A stretch of DNA of 64,000 bases, from the IMG/VR virus record IMGVR_UViG_3300031885_000003, positions 18,854 through 82,853 of that record; one strand, written 5' to 3'. Position numbers and translations under genes: made by a program. This document shows positions 56,895-64,000 of the stretch, piece after piece; the first letter of the stretch is position 1; each line of letters starts with the position of its first letter. Under the pieces are notes generated by a model. That model had not been told where the DNA came from, did no database searches, and saw only the letters and a list, made by a program, of their open reading frames with translations. This DNA is from a virus.

Positions 56895-57688
56895 TGAGTT
56901 TCACATTCAACAATGTGGATTTTGGGACGCTCGGCGTCACGGTACTCGACAATTTCGAGCTACCCGGTGCAACGTCAAAACCTGTCCGGCCCATCGGCTT
57001 ACCAGCAGCAGATAAGGTCTGGTACGAACAGGGTGAATGTGAGCCGGTCGAGATTACATTCCCGGTGCGGATCGCGGCGGCCACGGCAGGTGCGTTACAG
57101 ACGGCGCTCGACTTGATCAACACGGCCTTGACCACAACCGTTGACGTGACGCTCTCCTACTGGTACACGGATCGCCACTGGAACGCCCGGTGGGACGGCA
57201 AAGCGCTCCGTATGCCCGTCCTAAACACGTGTACGCTGGAAACTACGATCCGGTTTTTGGCCCAACCCAATATGTTAGCCACTTCGCCGAGCACGGGCAA
57301 TGTGGCAATCACGATTAACCCGCAGACAATATGGGTGCCTGGCCCTATTGAGGCCAGCGGCGTCATTGCCGGGAACACCATAGTTGCACCCATTTTGATA
57401 TTGCGTAATACAGCGGCGGAAATCGCTGCGGACGGGCTGGAGATTTGGAACTATGTCACGGGCGCTTACCTCGATTACGTTGATAGCGTCCCGGATGAAA
57501 CCTATGTCAAATTCGACTGCGATACCCGGCGGTCCTACGCGAGTGTAGACGGGACGACGTACACTGAAGTTATCGGCAAAGTCACAACTAACTGGTTGAC
57601 GTTTACGGGCGGCGCGGCAGCGCGACTGGTTGTCATCGGGTGCGCAGGCGGCACATTAAGCTGGTCTTACCGGGGGAGATTCCTCTGA
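56894..57688 (+). CDS. Distal tail protein-like (264 aa)
   Basis: Its start overlaps the tape-measure stop (TAATG). A beta-rich N-terminal part (SFTFNNVDFGTLGVTVLDN) followed by a domain with PIEASGVIAGNTIVAPIL fits Dit-type hub proteins of siphoviruses, which attach fibres. Stop overlaps the next start (TGATG). Confidence 0.7.
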   Translation: MSFTFNNVDFGTLGVTVLDNFELPGATSKPVRPIGLPAADKVWYEQGECEPVEITFPVRIAAATAGALQTALDLINTALTTTVDVTLSYWYTDRHWNARWDGKALRMPVLNTCTLETTIRFLAQPNMLATSPSTGNVAITINPQTIWVPGPIEASGVIAGNTIVAPILILRNTAAEIAADGLEIWNYVTGAYLDYVDSVPDETYVKFDCDTRRSYASVDGTTYTEVIGKVTTNWLTFTGGAAARLVVIGCAGGTLSWSYRGRFL

Positions 57689-59100
57689 TGGCTACTACCT
57701 GGAAAGGCATTATTGACTGGCCGGGTGGCGCATCAACGCTAAATGCGGCGATCAACAATACCGTTGAAACTATCGTACTAGCGAGCGATCCCGGCGCGAA
57801 TATGAGCACCACGAATTTCTACGTCCGCATCGGGTTCGAGCAGATCCTTGTGGCAAGCCGGACCACAGTAACGCTCACATGCACGGGTGGGCGAGGGGCG
57901 AATGGGACCAGTGCGGCGGCACACTTGGCGGGTGATACGGTATGCCAGGACTTTTTTGCGGCGCACGTGACGGCCATGCGGACGGCGATCAATAACCTTG
58001 AGGATGGGACTACTCCAGCGGCAAAGGCGACCGCACTCGCAACAACCCGCGCGATCAACGGCGTGAATTTCGACGGCAGTGCGGCGATCACGGTGCCCGT
58101 CAACAACGTCAACGATGTAGCAACGAATGCCTCGTTTTTCCTGCTGTTCACAGCCACTAAAGACGGGAATTATGCGGCGAAAGTTGCAGATAGCAAACTG
58201 TTTTTCAACCCGTCTACCGGCCTACTCACAGCCACGGGTTTCTCTGGTCCGCTAAACGGGACCGTGGGGGCCGTGACGCCGAACACCGTCGCCGGGACCA
58301 CTGGTACATTTTCTGGCGGCGTTAGTTTGGCCGGAACGCTGGCGGCAGCGAACAGCGCAGAGAAAGTAATTAACGGCGACGGTAGCAGCACGACGGGGTG
58401 GACGGCTATTGACGGCGTAGCCAGCCTCGATTCGGGCCATCTAAGGATAACGAAATCCGCATCGGCATCTACGGTGGCGCGGCTTCATCAAGTTGTAAGT
58501 CTTGTAGTAGGGAAACGGTATAAAGTTATTTATACATACGTGGGCAACGGAGGCGGGATTAACCATGCCTCTTTCCACATTGGCAGTCTGCCGTGGAATA
58601 GTGAAGATTATCTTGCAGACTACATTAGTCCCGGCACAGTCACGGCCTATTTTACTGCTATAAGCGCAACGGCATACATAGATATGGACGTGTGGATGGC
58701 AAATGTCGGCGATTCGGGAGGGTACACTGACTGGGACAATATCTCGCTGGTTGAAATGGGCGACGGGGTGTTTTCGGGCAACGTCGTTGCCGGACTCGGC
58801 CTGCACGTCGGCGGCGACAGCAATCCCGGCAATGACAATTTAATTGTGGACGGGGATGTGCTCATCAGCGGTAACGATCTGGACGGTGCAACCGGCACCT
58901 TTAATTTCCTTGCCACGCCAACCACGATTATTGAAGGAGCTTTGTGTGTGGCATGGACTGTAGGTGCCGCTACGGGGGTCGCCACAATCAATAATGCGGC
59001 CGTGAAAATGCCGAACCTGGCAACCTCCAACACGGGTGCGGGCGGCGGCATGTGGGTAGACTCGGGGGCTGATTATGCCGTCAAAATGGGACACGCATAA
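57688..59100 (+). CDS. Fibre-like tail protein with shared module (470 aa)
   Basis: The start at 57688 is set by the TGATG overlap. The N-terminal part resembles tail proteins (GWPGGASTLNAAINNT-like); about residues 190-390 match the fibre of element A (1919-3670), including NGDGSS-TGWTA-DGVASL, VGKRYK, DWDNISLVEMGDG and NVVAGLGLHVGG. No signal peptide here. Likely receptor-binding or fibre-hub protein. Confidence 0.75.
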   Translation: MATTWKGIIDWPGGASTLNAAINNTVETIVLASDPGANMSTTNFYVRIGFEQILVASRTTVTLTCTGGRGANGTSAAAHLAGDTVCQDFFAAHVTAMRTAINNLEDGTTPAAKATALATTRAINGVNFDGSAAITVPVNNVNDVATNASFFLLFTATKDGNYAAKVADSKLFFNPSTGLLTATGFSGPLNGTVGAVTPNTVAGTTGTFSGGVSLAGTLAAANSAEKVINGDGSSTTGWTAIDGVASLDSGHLRITKSASASTVARLHQVVSLVVGKRYKVIYTYVGNGGGINHASFHIGSLPWNSEDYLADYISPGTVTAYFTAISATAYIDMDVWMANVGDSGGYTDWDNISLVEMGDGVFSGNVVAGLGLHVGGDSNPGNDNLIVDGDVLISGNDLDGATGTFNFLATPTTIIEGALCVAWTVGAATGVATINNAAVKMPNLATSNTGAGGGMWVDSGADYAVKMGHA

Positions 59101-59112
59101 AAGGACACAATC

Positions 59113-59340
59113 ATGATCGACATGACGGAATTCAAGAAGCTGGAAACCCATGAAGAGCGGCTCGCCTATACCGCTGCACAGGTCGCGGGCTGGCGTGGTA
59201 TCCAACGCGATCTCTACCGGATCGACCAGGCCGAGACGCCCGAAGAAAAGGTGGCGATTGAAGCGAAGATCGCTACTGCGGATGTTCCGAAACCACTCGT
59301 CGAGCCGGAACCGGAAAAGAAAGATCCTAAACCCAAATGA
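59113..59340 (+). CDS. Small charged tail protein (75 aa)
   Basis: MTEFKKLETHEERLAYTAAQ begins a helical protein ending in PEPEKKDPKPK. It is like small proteins following fibre genes that may act as chaperones. Overlaps the next start by four bases (ATGA). Confidence 0.6.
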   Translation: MIDMTEFKKLETHEERLAYTAAQVAGWRGIQRDLYRIDQAETPEEKVAIEAKIATADVPKPLVEPEPEKKDPKPK

Positions 59341-60977
59341 GGCTCGGCAACAAAACGCTTGGCCACTACCGGCTCGGACAGCCGGACGTCCAGACCGTCA
59401 CTAACTGGCAGGATTATCTGGACGGCTTGGCTACGTACATGGGCGCGGGCCTTACACGGGCCGAGGCAGATGCTATTCTCGGCTCCCCCCGGTATCCGTA
59501 CCAGGGCGGTACGGATGGCGCAACAGCGGTGTTATATCCGTCCCTATCCGATCAGCAATCCGCTGAGACGGTATTGCGTGGCGGGACGGCGGGCTATTAC
59601 CAGATCCGGCTTGATGACTATGGGGTGCTACCCTACTGGCGTTCAGCGACTTGGACACAACGGATCAATGAGCCGGACGTATTGACGTTTGACTATCCTG
59701 CCGCTGCGGATCTGGCGGAATATCTAGTGCGCCCAAACATGCTCAGCCTTTACGATCAGTTTGGCGATCTCCAACAGGTATTTGCATTGACGCCCGTGGT
59801 TCCCGATGTTCAGCGGGACGGCAACGGGATCACGGTGCAAGTCACAGCCAAGGCGCTATTAGCCCAATTGCAAGACGAATATGTTACGACCTTTTGGTCG
59901 CAGAATAGCATCGGCATGATCGTGGCTAATCTGCTTACTCAATTCCAGGAATCAGATCGCGCGTTCAGTATCGGTGAGATCTATGAGGGAATCGCCTACG
60001 CCGGGTTGCAGGTTAGTTTTCAGGGGAAGCCGTTATTGGAATGTCTACAAGAACTTTGGCGGCTATCCGGGCAAAAGGGCCAGTTCACCGTTACGCCATC
60101 GCGGCAATTTGTGTGGAAAGAGCGGCTCGGTTCGGCCAAGGCAATAGACATCAAACTCGGATACAACCTGCGCAGCTTGAAACGGCAGTGCAACCAAGAC
60201 GAAATGGCTACACGCCTATACGTGTACGGGGAAGGGCTGGGCTATGGCCAGCGGCCTGTCGCCATGCGGGAAGCCAATGTTGCTACCTATGGGCTTATCA
60301 TTAAACGGATCACCGTCGAGGGGGCCGATAGCGGGACGGTGGGGGCGTATGCAGATGAACTGATCCTGGTTACGAGCGTACCCCCGTTGGAGTATTCCGT
60401 TTCAGCGGCAGACCTCTATTCGCTCGGGTTAGGCCAGCCGATTACGTTGGGTTGCTTGGCTAACATTGAAGATGCGGATCTCGGCATTATAACCCAGCAG
60501 ACCGTGATCGGTATTACGCGGCGGCTCGACAACCCGCTTGATGCGACGTTTGAGTTTGCGCGGCGGCACAAAGATATGCGCAGCGTTATTGAAACGCTCG
60601 GTCGCCGGATCGGTGCGCAGGAAACGCGGGACCACACGCGAAACGTCAACGCCGCATTGGTATCCGGCTCTATTACGGGCGTACCACGGATTGATCCCGC
60701 AGTGGAGCGGGAAGGCGATCTGCTGGTAAATGCGGAAAGCCGCATAGAACATTACGATGGCGCAAATTGGCAGGTTGGCGCACTGCTCAGCGACGTAACG
60801 GATGCGATCACCACGGCAGAAGACTACACCGACGATGAGATTGGCGAGATCGTAATTCCCGTTGCAGGTACTGGCGTGCTTGCAGTGGGTGCAGCCAACT
60901 CAAGCGGTTCAAGCGCGAATTTTGCGCGGGTGGATCACGTCCACGCGGGCCTGTGGGTGGAGTATACCGGCGCATGA
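59337..60977 (+). CDS. Tail hub/endopeptidase-like protein, Gp37-like (546 aa)
   Basis: The middle (FDYPAAADLAEYLVRPNML, then a LLAQLQDEYVTTFWSQ region and a helix) resembles Gp37-type siphovirus tail proteins. The C-terminal part has a linker (TDDEIGEIVIPVAGTG) and an ADHVH-like end (RVDHVHAGLW) typical of attachment domains. It anchors the tail tip. Confidence 0.7.
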   Translation: MRLGNKTLGHYRLGQPDVQTVTNWQDYLDGLATYMGAGLTRAEADAILGSPRYPYQGGTDGATAVLYPSLSDQQSAETVLRGGTAGYYQIRLDDYGVLPYWRSATWTQRINEPDVLTFDYPAAADLAEYLVRPNMLSLYDQFGDLQQVFALTPVVPDVQRDGNGITVQVTAKALLAQLQDEYVTTFWSQNSIGMIVANLLTQFQESDRAFSIGEIYEGIAYAGLQVSFQGKPLLECLQELWRLSGQKGQFTVTPSRQFVWKERLGSAKAIDIKLGYNLRSLKRQCNQDEMATRLYVYGEGLGYGQRPVAMREANVATYGLIIKRITVEGADSGTVGAYADELILVTSVPPLEYSVSAADLYSLGLGQPITLGCLANIEDADLGIITQQTVIGITRRLDNPLDATFEFARRHKDMRSVIETLGRRIGAQETRDHTRNVNAALVSGSITGVPRIDPAVEREGDLLVNAESRIEHYDGANWQVGALLSDVTDAITTAEDYTDDEIGEIVIPVAGTGVLAVGAANSSGSSANFARVDHVHAGLWVEYTGA

Positions 60978-62239
60978 CAAACCCATACAAAAGCAACCCT
61001 GCATACGGCAAAGACCTGTGCGAGCTCATGCGGCGGATCAACGTCTTGGCGACCGTTAATGTCGGGGATTATTGGGGGACATACGGGTATAGCTTGAAAT
61101 GGGATCAAGCCGATCCCGGTGGGATTGCCATTGATTCATCGGGATACGTTTATGTATTAGATGGGAGCGGATACACCGTCAGAAAATTTACCGCAACGGG
61201 AACATTCATAACTTCATGGGATACGCTCTATCAACCAACGTCTATTGCCATTGATTCATCAGATTATATTTACGTCGGGGCAGGGAACTATATAAGAAAA
61301 TACAATATTGCTGGAGCACTTCAAACATCTTGGGGTGGCTCAGGCACAGGTAACGGTAAGTTCAACGGCGTTTACGGAATTGTGGTCGGCGGCGGTTACG
61401 TATACGCCTCGGATCAAATAAATAAACGAGTCCAGATTTTTAATACGTCGGGGGTTTATCAGAATCAATTTAGTATCGTGCACAGCGGTGACGGGGTCTA
61501 TGATTATCCCTACGGAATAGCATTAGAGGGCGACTTTCTATTCGTCATTGTTGAGGGCAAAGTCCGCAAGTTTACGACTACCGGGGGATACCTAACAACG
61601 TGGGCCGCAGGGACTGGCGATTGGCATATTTGTAGTTTAGACGGGCTGATCTTTTGCTCTTTCCGGGCCGATGATGTGATAAATAAGTATGATTTAAACG
61701 GTGTGCCGCTTGAAACTATCGGGTCTTCGGGGAGTGGTAACGGACAACTGGATGGCCCATATGGGATCATTGCTATAGCCGATGGTAGCATTTACGTTAC
61801 TGAACAAGACAATGATAGGGTGCAAAAGTTTATCCCCGCCGTGGGATCGACCATTGAGCCATTGATGGCCCCTATCGAGTTCTATGCCTATTCCCCCGCC
61901 ACCAAGGCCAGCATCGGCGACTATCCCGATGACGATGCGCTAATCGCGGTCCAGTTCGTCACGCGCAACCTCACCCAGATGCGCACGGCTATCGCCGCCA
62001 TCCTCGCTCAGGGCTACTACTTAAACCCGGCGACCGGGGAACCATACGTATATTCAGGCATGGTCGAGGACAATCTCTATTATTGCGCTATGGGGGACCG
62101 AACCAAATACGGGGCCACGGGCGGGCCGCGCTTCAGCTGGACACGCACCGAAGCGCAGATGAAAAATACCCCATTGTATGATATTGACATTGGCGAGATT
62201 TACGAGTGCGTAGTCACTCTGGAGAATGCGGATACATGA
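60974..62239 (+). CDS. NHL beta-propeller tail protein (421 aa)
   Basis: The start overlaps the previous stop (ATGA). Six NHL-type repeats lie between about residues 40 and 280 (QADPGGIAIDSSGYVYVLDG, PTSIAIDSSDYIYVGAGN, NKRVQIFNTSGVY, and so on), forming a predicted six-bladed propeller. The last 130 residues are a separate beta-rich domain. The DNA is visibly richer in A and T than the neighbours, so the propeller may be acquired. A glycan-binding tip is possible. Confidence 0.75.
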   Translation: MTNPYKSNPAYGKDLCELMRRINVLATVNVGDYWGTYGYSLKWDQADPGGIAIDSSGYVYVLDGSGYTVRKFTATGTFITSWDTLYQPTSIAIDSSDYIYVGAGNYIRKYNIAGALQTSWGGSGTGNGKFNGVYGIVVGGGYVYASDQINKRVQIFNTSGVYQNQFSIVHSGDGVYDYPYGIALEGDFLFVIVEGKVRKFTTTGGYLTTWAAGTGDWHICSLDGLIFCSFRADDVINKYDLNGVPLETIGSSGSGNGQLDGPYGIIAIADGSIYVTEQDNDRVQKFIPAVGSTIEPLMAPIEFYAYSPATKASIGDYPDDDALIAVQFVTRNLTQMRTAIAAILAQGYYLNPATGEPYVYSGMVEDNLYYCAMGDRTKYGATGGPRFSWTRTEAQMKNTPLYDIDIGEIYECVVTLENADT

Positions 62240-62520
62240 CTAATCATTTTTTGGATGTGCTTTTTGGTGCGGCGATTTCAGTTGCATTGGGGATAGGTGG
62301 TTGGCTCTTCAAATGGACCCGGGGTGCGGACACGACGCTGCAAGATCATACAACGAGGCTCTGTTCGATGGAAGATCGACATAACGATTGTGCGGCGAAA
62401 CGCGAGCGAACTGAGGCTGAAATTTGGGATCGGTTCAATAGCAGGATGGACGCGATGACTGCGCAACTTACTGAAATTGCACACAGTATCGGGCGGCTGG
62501 AGGGAAGCGCACAGCGATGA
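62236..62520 (+). CDS. Membrane-anchored coiled-coil protein, holin-like (94 aa)
   Basis: One membrane helix (LFGAAISVALGIGGWLFKW) is followed by a coiled coil ending GRLEGSAQR. This is the XhlA-like or holin-associated layout. Coupled to both neighbours, directly before the endolysin. Confidence 0.7.
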   Translation: MTNHFLDVLFGAAISVALGIGGWLFKWTRGADTTLQDHTTRLCSMEDRHNDCAAKRERTEAEIWDRFNSRMDAMTAQLTEIAHSIGRLEGSAQR

Positions 62521-63023
62521 GAACGCCCGCCTACTATCGCACATTGTGGGATAGCATCGAGATTTTACCGGACTGGCAGGAGCGCGTAGTCGCCGCCGCC
62601 GCGTTGGTGCGGAAAGGAGCCGTTCGATACTCGGGATTCCCAGCGCCATGGGAGTTCGTCGGCGTGATTCATTTCATGGAATGCGCCTGCAATTTTAATA
62701 GGCAGATCCTGAACGGCGAGCCGTGGAATCTGGAAACCACCTTACACCCCGAGGGTAAAGGCCCGTGGCGCGACTGGCAGCATAGCACGGACGAAGCATT
62801 ACGGCACCGGGCATTGCGCACGTTGGGCGATATCGAGGCGTGGAACGGCATGGGCTATTGCAACCGCGGTATGAACTCACCCTATCTATGGCGTGGATCA
62901 AACCATGGCGAGGGCGTCGGGAAATACATTGCGGATGGGCGTTACGATCCGCACGCAGAATCAAAACAAGTCGGTGCGGCGGTGATCCTGTTCGCGCTCA
63001 ATTGGTGGAAACCCGTGGCATGA
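62517..63023 (+). CDS. Endolysin, lysozyme-like family (168 aa)
   Basis: The pattern IHFMECACNFNRQILNGEPW, then ALRTLGDIEAWNGMGYCNRG, SPYLWRGSN and YIADGRYDPHAESK matches a lysozyme-like phage/bacterial family; Glu in FMEC is the likely catalytic acid. Cell-wall hydrolase, coupled to the upstream membrane protein (ATGA). Confidence 0.75.
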   Translation: MRTPAYYRTLWDSIEILPDWQERVVAAAALVRKGAVRYSGFPAPWEFVGVIHFMECACNFNRQILNGEPWNLETTLHPEGKGPWRDWQHSTDEALRHRALRTLGDIEAWNGMGYCNRGMNSPYLWRGSNHGEGVGKYIADGRYDPHAESKQVGAAVILFALNWWKPVA

Positions 63024-63424
63024 CGCGCTGGCAGATTGTAAAACTTGTGTGGAAAACCTGGCGCAACAAGCGCCGGCTGGAAAAGGAGATTAGGAAAATG
63101 AAACCGTTTTGGCAATCCAAGACTACTCAGAATCAGGCCGGGGTCGCCGTGTTTATCTTGATGATCGTCGGCGTGATTCGCACCATGAAACCCGATCTTG
63201 TGCCCTGGGGACAATCAGATGATGAAAGCTTACTCAACAATATCGTTACGTTAAGCGCAGCCGCGGGCGGGATTTTTGTCTTTCTATCTCGAATCGTTGC
63301 GCGATTGCGCGGGCATACGAGCGGTCTATCCGAAGTTGAACTGGAAGCCGCTAAGGCAGCGGCACAGACAGCTTTTTTGATAGAGATGCACGAAACGGCA
63401 GTAGCAAATCGAAAGGCACCATGA
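63020..63424 (+). CDS. Two-span membrane protein, holin-like (134 aa)
   Basis: Start coupled to the endolysin stop (ATGA). Two membrane segments (GVAVFILMIVGVI and LSAAAGGIFVFLSRI) with a short connecting loop and a charged tail. Possible holin or antiholin. A longer frame upstream is a shadow of the endolysin gene. Confidence 0.65.
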   Translation: MTRWQIVKLVWKTWRNKRRLEKEIRKMKPFWQSKTTQNQAGVAVFILMIVGVIRTMKPDLVPWGQSDDESLLNNIVTLSAAAGGIFVFLSRIVARLRGHTSGLSEVELEAAKAAAQTAFLIEMHETAVANRKAP

Positions 63425-63591
63425 CGTTCGGCCAATCTAAACAACCCGTCGCGCCAGACCCCGCCGCGTTAGGGCGACAGGAGGCCCAGCGCGGGGCCGC
63501 GTTTGACGCGCAGCACGCGCGGGAGCGGGCTAAGGGTATAAACATCAAGTTCCCGCTGCTCGCCCTGTTGAGGCGGCTGCGGCATAAATAG
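63421..63591 (+). CDS. Small basic protein ending lysis operon (56 aa)
   Basis: MTFGQSKQPVAPDPAALGRQ begins a helical, Arg-rich protein with a short hydrophobic end. Coupled to the upstream gene (ATGA). Terminator-like hairpins follow. Unknown. Confidence 0.6.
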   Translation: MTFGQSKQPVAPDPAALGRQEAQRGAAFDAQHARERAKGINIKFPLLALLRRLRHK

Positions 63592-63601
63592 TTTTCCCCA
63601 C

Positions 63602-63676
63602 GTCGCCGGGCCTATCCCTCCCCCGGCGACTTCCTCCCCAGCCCGCTCCGGATAGCCCACCGGGGCGGGCACCTTT
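63602..63676 (+). terminator. Double hairpin at end of late operon
   Basis: GTCGCCGGG/CCCGGCGAC (63602-63630) is perfect. An 11-bp stem, GCCCGCTCCGG with CCGGGGCGGGC, closes at 63641-63670 and is followed by ACCTTTT. The second is the likely terminator. Confidence 0.65.
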
Positions 63677-63767
63677 TACACAAAATCATTCTACGATATC
63701 CCTAATTATTTTGAGGGATAGTACGTAACTCCTTGCAATTAAACGATATACAACGTTAAAAAACTTC

Positions 63768-63796
63768 TTGACATGCGAGGAATTATAGGTTATAAT
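63768..63796 (+). promoter_or_regulatory. Perfect consensus promoter
   Basis: TTGACA and TATAAT are exactly 17 bases apart in an AT-rich stretch. It reads rightward into the second copy of the tiny-gene cassette. Confidence 0.8.
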
Positions 63797-63826
63797 ATAT
63801 GTAGTTGAAGAGAAACAAACGAGGGC

Positions 63827-63845
63827 GCCCGCGAGGGCAAGGAGG
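63827..63845 (+). promoter_or_regulatory. GNRA hairpin fused to ribosome site (copy 4)
   Basis: The GCCC/GGGC stem with loop GCGA is followed by AAGGAGGGAG and the ATG at 63852. An alternative palindrome GGGCGCCC overlaps the stem. Confidence 0.6.
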
Positions 63846-64000
63846 GAGATTATGTTCGGAATATACAAGGATAGGAAAAAATCAAAACTATGGTTTTGCA
63901 CGGCTCCTTTTGGGGCTCGGAAATTCGTTACTCGAAAGAAAGCGGCCGCCTTGGCGCGTCAAGTTGGCGGCAAAGTAGAAAAGATCAAATAATCTCATCT
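63841..64000 (+). repeat. 160-base duplication, right copy
   Basis: Identical to 17548-17707 apart from one base, up to the last base of the window; the repeat very likely continues beyond. Confidence 0.95.
63852..63992 (+). CDS. Tiny basic protein, duplicated (46 aa)
   Basis: The second copy of the gene at 17559, with Arg instead of Gly at residue 8. Unlike the first copy, it has its own consensus promoter directly upstream and is the first gene after the late operon terminator. Confidence 0.75.
   Translation: MFGIYKDRKKSKLWFCTAPFGARKFVTRKKAAALARQVGGKVEKIK

Larger units (their letters stand above)
20725..64000. mobile_element. Element B: temperate siphovirus-like prophage
   Basis: The order is repressor, divergent early genes, replication, accessory genes, terminase, portal, HK97-type capsid, tail and lysis, which is standard for a temperate long-tailed phage. 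Its left boundary is placed at the tRNA fragment. Its right boundary and its own integrase are not in the window; they are predicted beyond 64 kb because the tiny-gene cassette that precedes the integrase at 19.2 kb starts again at 63.8 kb. Confidence 0.65.

Overview
The window is phage DNA throughout; I see no ordinary bacterial housekeeping gene. The host cannot be named. The att remnant derives from a bacterial tRNA-Ala(GGC) with an encoded CCA, and several lipoproteins with lipoboxes and lipoprotein-type lysis candidates fit a Gram-negative-type envelope, but that is inference.

Two unrelated sets of virion genes are present. Element A (about 1-20.7 kb) has a late operon on the minus strand: small terminase, holin-like and lipoprotein genes, a carbohydrate-binding-like protein, large terminase, a 673-residue portal, scaffold, a fibre with a signal peptide, coat protein, adaptor-like proteins, a second fibre, and a large tail-side protein cut by the window start. 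The set looks podovirus-like. Between 15.1 and 19.1 kb lie a promoter-rich non-coding stretch and a plus-strand cassette of tiny Cys-rich or basic genes with unusual structured leaders. A tyrosine integrase follows (19.2-20.2 kb).

At 20.59-20.88 kb is an attachment region: the 3' half of tRNA-Ala(GGC) flanked on both sides by paired GTAGTCAC sites.

Element B (about 20.7-64 kb) is a temperate siphovirus-like genome. It has a repressor plus lipoprotein operon facing an early operon (21.3-22.3 kb), a 0.5-kb strongly structured non-coding block (23.5-24.0 kb), and a replication module: TOPRIM/Spo11-like protein, initiator-like protein, DnaB helicase, SPOUT methylase, SSB and RusA (24.6-29.7 kb). 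A long run of small accessory genes follows (29.7-38.7 kb), with MazG-like, ASCH-like and Gp37/Gp68 proteins. Next come a ParB-like gene and an ABC-ATPase/Mom-like GNAT fusion (38.7-40.4 kb), suggesting DNA base modification, then a short minus-strand trio. The late genes run from terminase to lysis (41.6-63.6 kb), including an HK97-type capsid, a tail chaperone with a predicted -1 frameshift, tape measure, distal tail, fibre, NHL-propeller protein and an endolysin. After them a consensus promoter starts a second copy of the tiny-gene cassette, which runs off the window end.

The simplest reading is two prophages in tandem at one tRNA-Ala site, sharing an exchangeable right-end cassette-plus-integrase module and a fibre domain. 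A chimeric metagenomic assembly has not been excluded.
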